A stretch of DNA of 64,000 bases from Pezicula radicicola (Eukaryota; Ascomycota; Leotiomycetes; Helotiales; Dermateaceae), in contig PDUO01000095.1 in the NCBI GenBank assembly GCA_003008705.1, forward strand, positions 20,637 through 84,636, written 5' to 3'. A model generated the notes under the pieces. That model had not been told where the DNA came from and searched no databases. It saw only the letters and a list, made by a program, of their open reading frames with translations. Both the position numbers and the translations under genes were made by a program. Positions within the stretch are counted from its first letter, which is position 1. Every line of letters starts with the position of its first letter. This document shows, piece after piece, positions 49,340-61,379 of this stretch.

Positions 49340-50362
49340 TCACTTCCTCCCACCTCCCCCGTCCTCCCTCTCCTTATTACTAACAACCACCTTAATAATC
49401 GCTACGCCAACCTTCACCTCCGCAACAACCCTCTTCAAATCCTCCAAAACAACACGATCAAAAAGCTGCAAACCACTGCTGCGAACCTCATCCTGTTTCG
49501 CAGGAGACATCTTACAAATCCATCGCTGAAGATATGCTAACAACTGTGAATCCTTTTTATACTCATCAACTTTTGCGGGTACTTGTTTCTCCGTCTGCGT
49601 CTGCGATTTAGAAGATGTACTTTTCTTCGATTTAGAGGGAGAAGGGGACATGGAAATCGATGATAAGATATCGAGATTATTCTGCTCTACGCGACTTAGT
49701 AGCGCCGAGAAGAAATTAAGAGATGTCTCGGCTCGTTTCTGTAGTTCTAATAGCTTGGTCAGTTTTACTTGAAATTTCGAGAGGATGTCCGGTGTTATTG
49801 GTGGTCCTGTTGAGTCTGAGTCTTTACCAGTAGCGGCCATGTAATCTTTTGGTAGATGATATTCATAACCTCCTCCTCCTCCTCCTCCTAGACCACCAAA
49901 ACCAAAACCAACGCTGACAGTAGCACGACTATTATCACCAGTGAAAGAACCACTCGCAGCGTTGTCGTGCGAAGGAGGAATCACTTGCGGGAACGGAAAG
50001 GGAAACATCCAAGTCGAATCAAAACCGACGGCGAATACCTCATCGGCTAGCAATGATAAATCATCCATTGTTTCCTCGAGTGTAGGACTTAGAGATGTGT
50101 CGAGTCTTAAGCCTGAGATGGATGGGAAGATTTGCCATTCTCGCGCTGTGTGATGGAGGTTTTGGATGTGGTAGCGTAGGGCGTGGCCGCTGAGGTGGAG
50201 GTATTCGGGTATTGAGGTTGTGGTGAGGGTGGAGAGAGTTAAGTGGGATAGGGGGTTTGAGGTTGCGGTTGTGGTTGAGGCTAGGGCTGTGGTGGAGTTG
50301 ATGGTGTAGTGGGTGAGGAGGGTGAGGAGGAGGGTTAGAGGTGAGAAGATTAGGAGGTTCAT
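49340..50362 (-). CDS. Hypothetical secreted protein (signal peptide)
   Basis: Uninterrupted 340-residue frame from ATG 50362. The first 27 residues form a hydrophobic leader (LLIFSPLTLLLTLLTHY) suited to secretion. A central Gly run (GFGGLGGGGGGGYEY, near 49880) and a Ser/Lys tract (SPSPSKSKKSTSSKS, near 49630) interrupt predicted helices. The C-terminal half (AYLQRWICKMSPAKQDEVRSS; RVVLEDLKRVVAEVKVGVAII) looks helical. No recognised family. Located between AT-rich spacers; promoter side faces 50363-50896. Confidence 0.7.
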   Translation of the reverse strand: MNLLIFSPLTLLLTLLTHYTINSTTALASTTTATSNPLSHLTLSTLTTTSIPEYLHLSGHALRYHIQNLHHTAREWQIFPSISGLRLDTSLSPTLEETMDDLSLLADEVFAVGFDSTWMFPFPFPQVIPPSHDNAASGSFTGDNSRATVSVGFGFGGLGGGGGGGYEYHLPKDYMAATGKDSDSTGPPITPDILSKFQVKLTKLLELQKRAETSLNFFSALLSRVEQNNLDILSSISMSPSPSKSKKSTSSKSQTQTEKQVPAKVDEYKKDSQLLAYLQRWICKMSPAKQDEVRSSGLQLFDRVVLEDLKRVVAEVKVGVAIIKVVVSNKEREDGGGGRK

Positions 50363-50896
50363 GACTGGTTGATTAATTGACTGATTGTTTGAGTGAGTGA
50401 GTGAGTGATTAGTTGATTGATTAATGGGATTAATTGGTTGTGTTGAGTAGTTCGGTGTGGTGTACTTACTTACCTACGACTTAAGAGTAAAAAGAACAAA
50501 AGAACATCAAGATCAAAGCGCACTGTAATGTTATTGCAATCTTTTCCTATTCCGGAGGTTCACTCCCGCATCGAGTGTTGGTTGTTCTTTGTCAATTTGA
50601 TTTCTTTGTAATTAAACACACCGTTTCCGGCGACGACAACAATTCAAGTCGCATTCTATTTAATCCAAATTTTAATCAAGCCTATACGGATTTAGAAGAA
50701 ATTCGCCGGATTAGAAACAATTTTATTTGTGAGAATCAAAGGTTCTTTATTGTTGTTTCGTCGAAAACGTCTTCGTTAAAAAAACTCCTAAATAAATGAT
50801 ATAAGAACAAACAACGTATTTTCCCATCTAATCATTTTCTATCCAATCATTTCCTCATCCTTCTCCTCACCTATACTTACCCTCAATCTCACTCAC
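50363..50896. other. Intergenic
   Basis: Contains TGAGTGAGTGAG simple repeat near 50395 upstream of the secreted-protein ATG; a short plus-strand frame (50575-50799) is unrecognised and probably chance. Confidence 0.5.
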
Positions 50897-53318
50897 TCAC
50901 TTTCTCTCCCCCCCTCTTTCCATCTCCGCCTCCAACTCTGCCAACTCCCGAAGATCGCTCTCGGTCTCCATATGCATAGCAGACGTCTCAGAAAAGATTT
51001 TTGATCTTTGGTGTAAATTGCTTAGACGACCAACCAAAGAACTGGATGTCATAGCAGCTGCAGCTTCATCCCCATCACCATCCCCATCACTATCACCATC
51101 TTTACTATAATCTTTGACCGATATAAGCTCTACCGCCATTACCTCTGATTCAGAATCAGGCTTTAGTCCCGCTTCCACTTCCGCTTCCGCTTCTGCCTCT
51201 TCACGAAGCGGTACTGCGGCCAACGATGCGGTGTCGATGTCTGTTGGTAGTGATTGCGATTGTACCGGTGGATGATCTGGTGTAGCTTCGAGGATAGGAT
51301 CCAGAGCATCAGTAGTAAGTTCATAAGGGGAAGAGGATGTATAACTTGTGTTGGTTATGACTGGGCTTGTGGGCTTAGGCTTAGATACCAGGGGACTACG
51401 AGGAGCAGTAATGCGTATACCAGAAGAGGTATCTGGTAGCAATTGACTACTCACAGGCTTGCGTGGGATTCTAAAGGCCTCTTCTTGAGCTTCGGTGGTG
51501 GTGGTGGTGGTGGTGATTGGATTGATTCGAGGCTTTCGAAGAGTCATCGAGTCAACTAACGAGGGAGCTGTACGTTCGGATTTTTGGTGCTTAGCTTTCT
51601 GTTTGGTTTGGGCTGTTGATCTCATAGAACTAATTTCCTTTATTTCTTTAGAACGTTGTCCTCCTGGCTTCCCTGGGGGCAATAGGGGGTCGGGTGGGGG
51701 GTCGATGTCTTCGGTAGGGTCATGCCTACAAATTGTCTGATTAGCAAGTATCAAGGGAACAGCGGCAATAACAATAAAAACAATAAGTAGAATCACAACA
51801 CAAGATAGGCGGAAATATTTACCTCGGCTTGGGATGGTGCTCTTGTTTAACATCAGTTGGTATATCACCCAAGGAGCGAAGGTAGGCAACAACCAATAGT
51901 AAAAGATAGAACACGCTAAGGACGAGCAAAGCCATGAGGAGAAGATCCCTCAAAGCATCGAGACAGATATTCCGTCTAGCTTGGTAGACGCTGTAAAGAT
52001 ATCTTGTAGTGACCCAAGTCTTGTGAATGCCGGAATATAGAATCGACAGAAACTGTACAACAGTAGTAGTTACTTTCCACAGAAAGGGGAGGATTGTATA
52101 GATTGCTGCTCGGAGAATCCTTGTGGTTGTAGAAATTCCTTTCCATGTGAAAACTGCCGTTTTGTTGATTGTTTGCCAGGATGTTGTGAATATCTGTGGG
52201 GGGTGACTCTGTACGAGGTAACTTGCTGCCTGAAGATTCTGAGGTCCGCTTTGATCTATATTAAAACTAATAGGTTGTGTGACTTGCGTCTCTCGTTCCA
52301 GTGTACTGTTCTCAGCCTGTTTGGAGAGATACCGTCCAAGGTATCTGAATCCCTTTGTAGCAGTAGCAGGAAGGGGGACTCCTAAGACCTTGAGAAGATA
52401 TAAGGCAAGAAAATTGCAGAGGCATTGCGGGAAAGCGCTTATGTAGTTGGTGTACCAGGCATGGCCTTTTTCTCTACCCGAGGCAGTGAAGTAGAAGCAG
52501 AGTGTAACGAGGATAGACAAGCTGATGATTTTGATAACTTTCACTGTAATAAGACGGTGTTCTGTCGTTGCAGGTTCTTTGACATTGATTTTTGGAGGAC
52601 AATGTTGTACTTTAGCTTTGTCTTCGAGTTCCCATTCCTGTTTTGCCAGTCCGAGCTTCTTGTCGTTGTATTCTTGTGGGCGATCTTTCACAACACCGAG
52701 CTTGTTGTAGTTGCAGACTTTTGGACAATGATCGACAATGGGGGCCTCCTGAACGATATGGTTAACACCCTCTGCGCTGTTATACACTTCCTCCATCTGC
52801 CCCTGCTTTACAACTACAAGCTTCTTCTGGTCGTTGTCGCGGTGGTGATCTTTTGGATGATTATCGATGAAGCTCTTGTGAAAAGTACCAGCAGCACCTC
52901 CTCCACCACTTTGACGAAGATCAACACCCGCATTCTCTTTATCTTCTTCACCTTCTGCTCTTGTCGCCTTCACCGTCCTCAATTTCTTCTCGGCGCTAGC
53001 ACTAGCACTAGGTTGAATCCTCTTAGACATCGCCTGAGGATTTTCACGAGCAACCAAATGCCACATTGCAACCATCCTCCTCAAATACAACTCCAAAGTC
53101 TGATGATCTCCCCTACGACCTCCACCGCCACCACCATCACTTCTGCTAGATAATATACCGACCGTATCTCTTAGATCCTCTAAATCAACATGTTCCCTTA
53201 CAAGTCCTAGGGTAAGAGACTTCCGTGTTTGTGCCCATTCGTAGAAGGAGGGTTGCGACATGTAGATTCGTAGGGCTTCAATTTCGGCGAGGGAGAGTTG
53301 GTTCTCTGTAGGTGGCAT
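50897..53318 (-). CDS. Hypothetical membrane protein, two exons
   Basis: ATG 53318; exon 1 to 51823, intron 51822-51726 (97 bp, GT-AG, GCTAAT branch), exon 2 to 50897; 774 residues in frame. Residues 1-110 form a helical N-terminal domain (LSLAEIEALRIYMSQPSFYEWA). Two clear membrane helices follow: ISLSILVTLCFYF (about residue 285) and DLLLMALLVLSVFYLLLLVV (about 460-480), with a further hydrophobic stretch near FLALYLLKVLGVPL. Exon 2 encodes a long Pro/Ser-rich, then acidic (AEAEAEVEAG; DGDSDGDGDGD) tail ending in a short helical segment. No known family. The opposite-strand 242-codon frame at 52425-53153 is a shadow of this gene. Confidence 0.75.
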
Positions 53319-54499
53319 TTTGAGGTTGGTCGCTTTGATTTTGGTCGTTGATGTTTATGGGTAGGTCTCTCTCTGGGTTGTTGTTGCAGAGTTTCTGTGG
53401 TGTGCTCTGTGGGGGTTTGTTGGAGTTGGTGAGAATGTTGAAGTGTGTGAGAATGTTGAAGTCGGTGAGGTTCTTGATATTTGGTAATGTTGATATTGAG
53501 CAGAACAGGGGAGAAATGGTAGTAGAACTCAAGGAGTATTGTGTAGCTTGAGGGAAGAGAGTTCAGTGTGGGTTGGTTGATGTTGGTGTAGTTTAACGAT
53601 CTGTGTGGTTGTTGAATTGTGTATAGTAGGGAAGAACTGAAATCCGTTCCTATCAATTTCTCCTTAATTAGTAGAACATGAGACAAATAAATAGGACTTA
53701 CCCAGCCCTACAGGACCTTTGTCGTGTAAGTTTTGTACTATACACGAGTCGATCCGAAGTTTGAAGTTGAGGAATTGTTTTCGAGATGTTTTCGAGGAGT
53801 ATGTACGTGCGTGTGTAGTGTAGATGTAATTGAAAGAAGGGAATCAAAAGATGGATGATTTGGATCACTCTTTACCGCCTTTCTAAACTATCTGTCTTAC
53901 CAGATATTGAAATATATGGTATAGATGGTACTCCCGCTGTTCCGTTTGTATACGATTTCGTCATACATATGCATGCATAATATTCGAACTTCAACGTCAC
54001 AGACTTTGACTCATAATACGAGAATAAATGAATGAATGAATTAGCTTTTCAAAGACAAATAATACCTCGAGGGTAATAGGTTCATATCCTTTTAGGTATA
54101 AATCACTATTATTCTATTAGGTCATCTGAAAGTATACAAAAACATGTGTATGGTAATTTTCATATGGAAAGTTCTGCCCCAACGCCGATATGAAAAATGT
54201 ATGATATAACAGCTGACATTGTAATTTGTGGTTCCTGATCTACGAGTTTGATGCTTGGATTCTCGGTACAAGATTACTTCATTGCTGTCCTGTCCTGCAT
54301 TGACCAAGCAAAGTCTTGTTGCAGAAGCACAGGCAAACGCAGCATCTCTCGGCAACTATATGTGACTAACAACCCACGGGTAAGATCCATGGATTGGAAG
54401 AAAAAGATAAGGTAAGTCCAATTGAAACTTAGCACAGAAAACTCGGTGAAGGTGCTTGAATTTAGCTGCATTCTGATTCTGTTTTGGTCTTGGTTTGGT
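53319..54499. other. Intergenic
   Basis: About 1.2 kb between two minus-strand genes. The part next to 53319 is CT/TG-rich leader and promoter of the membrane-protein gene. Frames at 53207-53686 and 54122-54471 (-) show biased composition only. No gene supported. Confidence 0.5.
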
Positions 54500-56213
54500 T
54501 CACTTTATGCACTCATCCTCATCCCCATCCCTCTCCGCACCGAAAATCTCTCCCCAAACCTCCAACCTCTCAAGTAAATGCTGTTCCTGCTCAATTCTCA
54601 ACGCAGCCTTCCGACGCAACTCAATCATCCTCGTCAGCATATTCCCTTTCTGCTCATTTCCATGGCTGCCGCTATGCTGATCCATCGAAGAAGAAGCAAT
54701 CTTAGCCCACCTCTTCTCAAACAACCGCTCGTTAATCTTCACTTGGAACCGGCGAATTTGCTGTCTAACCCGCCGCTCAACATATTGATTTTGTTGATCG
54801 ACATTGACGCCGTCTACCGCAGTGCTTTCGCTAGAGCTGCCGGTGGATGATGCTACAGCTGATGTTGCTTGTGGCGTTTGTAATGGCACCAAATTTGGCT
54901 GAGGATGACTCTCGAGAAAATTATGGGAAGCAGCTTCGATGTGGATGAGCGTGTCCGTTAAGTTGGTGTTTTGGGCACGGCTGCGTTCTAGGTCTCTGGT
55001 AAGTTTTTTGATGTGTTGCCTGGCTTCCTGGAGTTTTGTGTAGAGGTTGGTTTCTTCTGAATGTGAGTGTAAGAGTTTATATTGCTGGAAGTTTTGATGA
55101 ATACGAGGAGGAGAAGGATTGTTGTGCTTTTTCTTTTTACCTTGGTGGGGAGTCGGGGCCTCCTTTACGTCGTCTTCTTGTTCTTCTGATGCTGGTGGTG
55201 GTGGCGGTTGGATACGTCGTTTGGATGCGTCAAGCTGCGTGTATACTGGCGCATGGAGGTTCGTTCCTTCTGCGTATGAATGTGGCGGTGAACGTAAGCC
55301 TTCATCCATCGCCGACTTCGCTCTACCTGCCCTGCTCAGAGACTTTGGGTTTAAGCTTCTAGTATTATCCATCGTCTGAATGAAGTTTACAGGTAGCAAG
55401 GGATACTCGATCTATTTTATTGTTATTCATTAGTTCTCAGTAAGCCAATATCCACCTGGGACGTACCGTAGATCCACCATAAGAACTCTGGTCAACAGAA
55501 TCGTTGTCGTCAAATGCTAAATTCCCCTCCGCCTCTTGTGCCCTTGATTTGGAGCTTGGCTTTGGCTTTATGTTGGCTGGGGTATTCGGAGAGGTAACAA
55601 GCAGATGAGGTAGATCTAGAGTTGTTGGTGAATGACCGTGTAATAGCATTATATGCTCCTCCACATCTCCATCTACATGCTCGTCTAGGTCTGATTCTAT
55701 ATCGCTCCCCGGCTGGGGTACATTAGATATCAGAGACCTATTATCCTTAACTTGACCTAAAATCCGTATCATCTTAGCCCTCACCCTGTCAGTGATAATT
55801 GTAAGGACATCAGCCTTAGCTCCCGTAGGACCCGGACGTATTTGAGCCAAAAACCGAAGCGGCGCTGTATTAAGGCCAAGGTTTGACAACAAGATGCCCA
55901 GATCTAGACTTTTGTCCATGATGTGCTTTCGTGTCTCGAGTCGCCGTGATTGCATGAATTGCGTCATGGCGTCTATATGGTCACTCCGCCACATGATGCG
56001 GCATTGGTATCGGAAACATTTAGGCACATGTTGACCGAAGATGAGTTCTTCGGGAGGGATCGAACCAGCCTCTTCCTTGCAATTTGCGCATGTAACCATG
56101 TCGATGCTGATAGAGGCAATCAAGATGGAGAAAGTGGAAATAGAAGAAGATGATGATAACGAAGGCGAAGTGGAAGTGGATGATGAACACGGGGCGCAAG
56201 AGAAAGATTGCAT
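54500..56213 (-). CDS. Hypothetical coiled-coil protein with CxxC motif
   Basis: ATG chosen at 56213; exon 1 to 55467, intron 55466-55412 (55 bp, GTACGT donor, CTAATG branch), exon 2 to 54500; 552 residues in one frame. A Ser-rich start precedes VTCANCKEEAGSIPPEEL, a Cys pair that with FRYQCRIMW could bind zinc and resembles the start of short fungal proteins describing a C-terminal Cys-rich reader, though I cannot name it. The middle is acidic and Ser-rich. Exon 2 contains a likely coiled coil (LYTKLQEARQHIKKLTRDL) and a basic helix (VERRVRQQIRRFQVKINERL), suggesting a structural or nuclear role. No family recognised. Confidence 0.72.
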
Positions 56214-58413
56214 AGTATAAGGCAAAGGAAACAAAGAAAAGAGAGACAAAGAAAGGTACCGTGTAGAAGATAGTAGTGTACTAGATAATAAATCTGAATA
56301 AGTGTATAATTTAGGTGTCTCGTTCCGTTCTATGGCTTTGTGTATCTGCTTTTAATGGGCTTTGGGTGGTGTATGATGGCAACAGTCTTGGGTTTGAATC
56401 CCATCGACCTATTATAGTGTGATTGTAATGTGCCTTTGATCAATGAATAGGTTTTGAGCATCTGATTTAAAGGAGTAAGGAGTAGTATAATTCTAATGGC
56501 ATTGAGCGTTTGATGGATGGCTTTTAATATGTTTGATCTCCCATTCTGCCAAGGGGAGATATTGCTTAAGTCGTTTAACTATTCCGTTGTTGTTGCCGGT
56601 CTTCCTGCGGTGATATTTCTCTGGCCTGAATTAAGTAGGGAACGGCAAAATCAATTCTTTTCTTATCTGATTTTTAATTCTGTGGCTGAAGCCAAGTTAG
56701 TTTAGTAGTACTTATATTAATTGGTTTATTCCTTGCGTAGAATTATATTATATTAAATATACCGGAATTGATTTTTCTCTTTCCACTTGGTAGTAATCTT
56801 ACAAACAGACCTATTTTAAGGTATACTCTCTGCTTTCTGTAGAAGACGGAATAAAAATCCTATAATAAACCTGTTAGGATCACTAGGGTGAGTATACTCG
56901 TAAGAATATAGGTAAGAGTGGTTTGTATTATAATAATTGATTAATAGATAGATCATTATACGGAATAGAAACGAATGCTACGATATAAGTAGTCCTCGGC
57001 TACTTGGCTCGCTTATAGAATAGTTTTTCTTACTTGGATTTTACTAGTAATTACTCCCTTTCTAAGATATTCTTTTTAAATAGGCAATCTAGATGTATAT
57101 AGTATGTTCGAGTTATAGTTATAATTGCAGATAGTAAGTAAGGTATAAAGACACTCTAGCTTTATATATGGTGTAGTTACAAACAAATAAGCGACGAACT
57201 AAGTGAGTAGTAACGTCTATAATATTCTTCTTTGTTGAACCTCCTTTTAAGAATAAAAGATTAATGTATTGTTTATATGCTGGTACCCGTAGTATACCTA
57301 AGTAGGTATAGGTATCTCTATTAACTTCTAGTCTATATATCCCATGCAAGTTTCCTAGCCCTTAATCCTAGATAAGTCTACAAGAAGATAACAACTAACC
57401 CTAAGTCCCGGGTCCTGATTCCTGATTCCTAATTCCTAATTCCGAACAGGATTCCAAGTCCAAGTCCGAATCCAAGTTAAGAATACAATAACCATAAACG
57501 GACCAGGTATCTCACCCAACTTAACGGCGAGTCTAGTAGTTTCTTATTCTCCACTAACGACCCAATAACCCGCCTTAATACCTGTCCGCATATATAACCG
57601 AGACCGACGCTAGCTCCTTCTTTTATAGCAAGTCCAGAATATATCGGATTTATATAGTCGATAACGAGCTCCGCCGTCCACCACCTTGCCAGCTCGACAA
57701 TCTTAGCCACTGAAGATGTAGAAATTTTAGGCAGACCACCTAGCTGCCTTGCGTTTGTTCCTCTAGAAGAAGAGAAGAAAAGAAAAAAAATACTCGTAGC
57801 CATGAAGGGCGTGTTCTTGTATCTTATACGTCCTCTCAAAGCTCACACCCTAAACCCTAAACTCAAAATGCTTAAAGCGTCAACGGGCGATTTAAAAAGA
57901 GGGTGGATAGTACGAGAATTCCCGGGGTAATCGATTTCCGCTAAGTTATTCCATAGTGTTATAATCCGGAATTTTCCAAGTCTTGCTACTAGTTTAGAAG
58001 CAAGAGAGAGTATAGGTGGTAGGTATATAAGATTGGATAATACCCTCCCTGTATAGCTTTTGTAGAGAGTAGAAGAACTATCAAATCTCAGAGGTTTGAT
58101 CTCAAATTGAACCTCTATCCCAACCCCTCGAAGTAAAGTCGATTTGGAGGTATAGCTAAATCGAAATACGTAAAACAGTATACTCGCATATTCTTTTCTA
58201 CGTAGTAAGAATTACTATGCATACTATAGTCCCTGTGGTCCCTGTGGCGAGGACGTTTAAGAGATCATGTTATGTTGTAGAAAGGGCGGAATAGTAAAAT
58301 TGTAGAATTGAAGGCTCTGAAAACTTGAAAGTACTACAATTGCCTACGTCGGGAATTGAGATTTATACCGCCGGTATAAGGAGAGCAGTAGAGCAGTGGA
58401 GTAGTGGTGGTGA
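56214..58413. other. AT-rich gene-poor region
   Basis: Mostly AT-rich. A 57477-57804 (-) frame (start ATG 57804) with ARWWTAELVIDYINPIY is unrecognised; it could be a small gene or repeat debris. ATTCCTGATTCCTAATTCC-type short repeats occur near 57415-57445. Nothing else supported. Confidence 0.45.
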
Positions 58414-58655
58414 GCTTCAATGAGTGGTGGGTTTGAATGAGTGGCGGGCTTGAATGAGTGGCGGGTTTAAATAAGTGGCGGGCTTGAATGAGTGGCGGGT
58501 TTAAATAAGTGGCGGGCTTGAATAAGTAGTAGGTTTGAATGAGTGGCGGGTTTGAATAAGTGGTGGGCTTGAATGAGTGGCGGGCTTGAATGAGTGGTGG
58601 GTTTGAATGAGTGGCGGGCTTGAATGAGTGGTGGGTTTTGAGTAAGTGGTGGTTC
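58414..58655 (+). repeat. 17-bp minisatellite, about 14 units
   Basis: Units of the form GGGCTTGAATGAGTGGC alternating with GGGTTTAAATAAGTGGC-like variants. Because 17 is not a multiple of 3, all frames cycle through the same short peptides, which explains the long open frames here (58334-58807 and 58501-58740, -); they are not evidence of a gene. Confidence 0.92.
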
Positions 58656-60893
58656 TGTTCTGAATTGGTACTGGCTCTAAATTGGTAGATATTTGAGGTA
58701 GGTTTGGTTGTCGGATTTCTAGGGTGGCGGATAAGATCAAAATAGCGAGAATCGGTGGAGTTAATTAACAAGGACCCGAGGTAGGTAGTTTTACAATAAA
58801 TTAACACTCGGTTGTTTCTTTATGTCGCTTCTTTGCAAAGTTGATGTAGAGATGTGGAATCATATAATAAAAATTGTCTTAATTGCCGAAATAAGACGCC
58901 TAGCCGTAGATAGCTCGTAGAGCGCCAGGCTGAATTAGTCGAGAGGATGTAAATAATATAGTGGAGAGTAAAAGTAAAACTTGAAGCTCTGAGATTCATA
59001 GATATTGGTTGTACTGGCAATAACGAGATTTGGAGTTGATAGACTGTGGAGGCCGCGTTTAGGAGATATTGTAGAGCATTGATTGTAGACTTTGAGTTTT
59101 AGTGTTGATATAGTAGTAGTATCTTCGGCAAGTAATGAGATACCAATTCCGAGGGGTAGAGAGTATAGAGAGACTTGGCTAGCGCTAGACTTGGTTGCTT
59201 GGTAGAAGGCTAATTCTTAGGATATAGCTGTATTGCCAGTTGTATACTTCATCTGGTAGAGAGTAAGAGAAGTTTTATCTTAGTAAAGAATTAGTTTTAT
59301 GTTTGGTTGGTAAGAAAGTAGTATCGTTAATAGACGGAGTTTACGAACCTGAGATAAAAGACAGAAGATTACATGGTAACTTAAAATAATTTTGAGATGC
59401 GAAATAATAGTATTCGGACGGTTGTTCTACAGAGTGTATAAGCGAGCTGACTACTGTCTTTCATTGAAGTGTTAACGGACTGAGAATGTACTTACTATGT
59501 GTAGTCGTAGATAACTAGTAATTTTTTTAAAGGGAATTTACCTCTCGAGCGACAAAGTGGTGATGTATATAGTTTAGATCCTTTCTGTATACAATTTAGT
59601 ATTGTGTATTTCCCTTCGGCCGTGCAAGTAATAAAAAGGAATTCTAGGAAAGAGGTAAACTAACTAAAGATATAGTAGAGAGATAAGGTAACATTTTCGG
59701 AGGATTCAAATAAAAGAGGAGAGAGGTAGAGAGACAGCTCAAAAAGGCAAAGCCAAGATGACTCTTTCTTACTATCTATCAAAAAAACTTGATTTCTAAA
59801 AACCCTACGACATCAAGGACTGGGCGCCACAGCCAATGACCGAAGAGGGCTATAGATACAAGATTCTGGTAATTGAAGTGAGTAGATAGAAAGTTAAGAA
59901 GAAAAAGTTTATATTAAGAAGAATAGATTTTCGCGGAGGAAAGAATATAGACTTGTAGGATTATATACTATCCCTTACACCATTTCCTATTATCCCACGG
60001 GCCAATAGGGTATACACAAAAAAATACATATATTTTTCTGGAGCCGAAGTCCTTGGGATGTCAAATCCCTGTACGAAAATAAAGGAAACAGTATAAGAGA
60101 TCTACAGAAGAAAAAGCAGATCCGTTTGGTTGAGGTAAGAATTATTGCCTCGTACTATGTGCAGGGCATATAAGAAATTACGTTAAGGGAAATGGTGGAT
60201 CCAAATATCAACAACCACTAAATGCTGCTAGTTTTGTTGGGAAGTATAGTACTTACAGAAATGCAATTCCACATCGTAGAAGCCGCGTCTAGGTATACGC
60301 CGTAAATGTTATAGAAATGAAAACGATGTTTATAGGTAAAATTTACCCTTATTTTATAGTAGAAGAGAATATAGACAAGAATTAATTCTATAGGTCCTGA
60401 CTGACTAGTGTTTTATGTATGAATATTTACAGATAATCACTTAATATAGGTGAAGATAGTGTGTATAAGTATAAAACATAAGTACATTACTTAATTTTAT
60501 AATATTAATAAAGCCTAAAACCATGTAGTAATAACAGGCACTATAGCAAGATAAATTAGTAGTAGTAATGTATTATATAAAGGCGTCACCAAAGAAGGAG
60601 GTTTAGGGGTTAGGTAGATATAGTGCTATCCGTCTGGACGAAATATTTGGACACGTTTAAGCCTTGTATCTACAAACTTGGTACTATAGAACTATATAGT
60701 AAGAGCGGCCTAGCTCAAGTGACACATTATAATAGTACTATATTTTACCTATAAAAAGTACAAGACAAGAAACCTACTCTTGGTTATTTGAATATTATTA
60801 TTTCCTCCAATCACAGGCACTAGATTTACAGTTGAGAGTTATATAAACCTACTCACCAATATAAAGAGTTATTCTATGCAAGTCAACTTCCTA
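58656..60893. other. AT-rich gene-free region
   Basis: No open frame with coding character. Moderately to strongly AT-rich, similar to the flanks of the MITE copies. Confidence 0.55.
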
Positions 60894-61348
60894 CAGTGGG
60901 TTACCATAAGTCTGTACTCCTACCCTATTTTATACTAAAACTCATACCTAATACTTTAAAGGTTTATAGTAAAGAAGGAATAATTAATTAAAGCCTTTAT
61001 ACTAGACTTATTTATTTAATAGTTAAATATATTTTTCTATCTCTATATTAAAATTATAAGAAACTAGGATTAATTAATAGGGATTAGAAGTAAGAGGAGT
61101 ATAGAATTTACTAGTTTTATACTAAAATTCACTTAAAATTTACTATCCTAAATTATTTATTATTTCTTATAGTAACTACTAGATATAATTAAAATCTAAT
61201 ATAGAAAAGTCTACTTTAAATACTAAAAATACTTTATATTTAAATTTTTAGGTATACTTATAGCCTAATTTTAAGATATATAAGTAGGCGTACTAGGAGT
61301 GTTTTGGTGTAAAACAGGGTAGGAGCATAGACTTATGGTAACCCACTG
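60894..61348 (-). mobile_element. MITE copy 2 (TA-flanked)
   Basis: 455 bp bounded by CAGTGGGTTACCATAAGTCT and its inverted copy, TIRs continuing to TCCTACCCT; TA on both sides (60892-60893, 61349-61350). Its reverse complement follows the interior of copy 1 (shared blocks such as AAAGTAGACTTTCC, TTTTGGTGTAAAAC, CTATAAGTATA). The outer TIR bases differ more between copies (GGTTACCATAAG versus GGTGGACAAAAG) than the interior does. Non-coding. Confidence 0.88.
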
Positions 61349-61379
61349 TACTTGATACAGTTACAAGCCTGCATTTACA

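Noticed and set aside
51726..51822. Hydrophobic segment (VVILLIVFIVIAAVPL) as an extra membrane helix of the 50897 gene
   Set aside because: It is the translation of a GT-AG intron with branch site; retaining it would put a stop directly after exon 1.
52425..53153. 242-codon plus-strand frame
   Set aside because: Exactly opposite exon 1 of the 50897-53318 gene, with hydrophobic/low-complexity composition; an antisense shadow.
58334..58807. Minus-strand frame of repeated SFKP/NPPLIQ peptides
   Set aside because: Produced by the 17-bp minisatellite, which reads through in every frame; no flanking exons.
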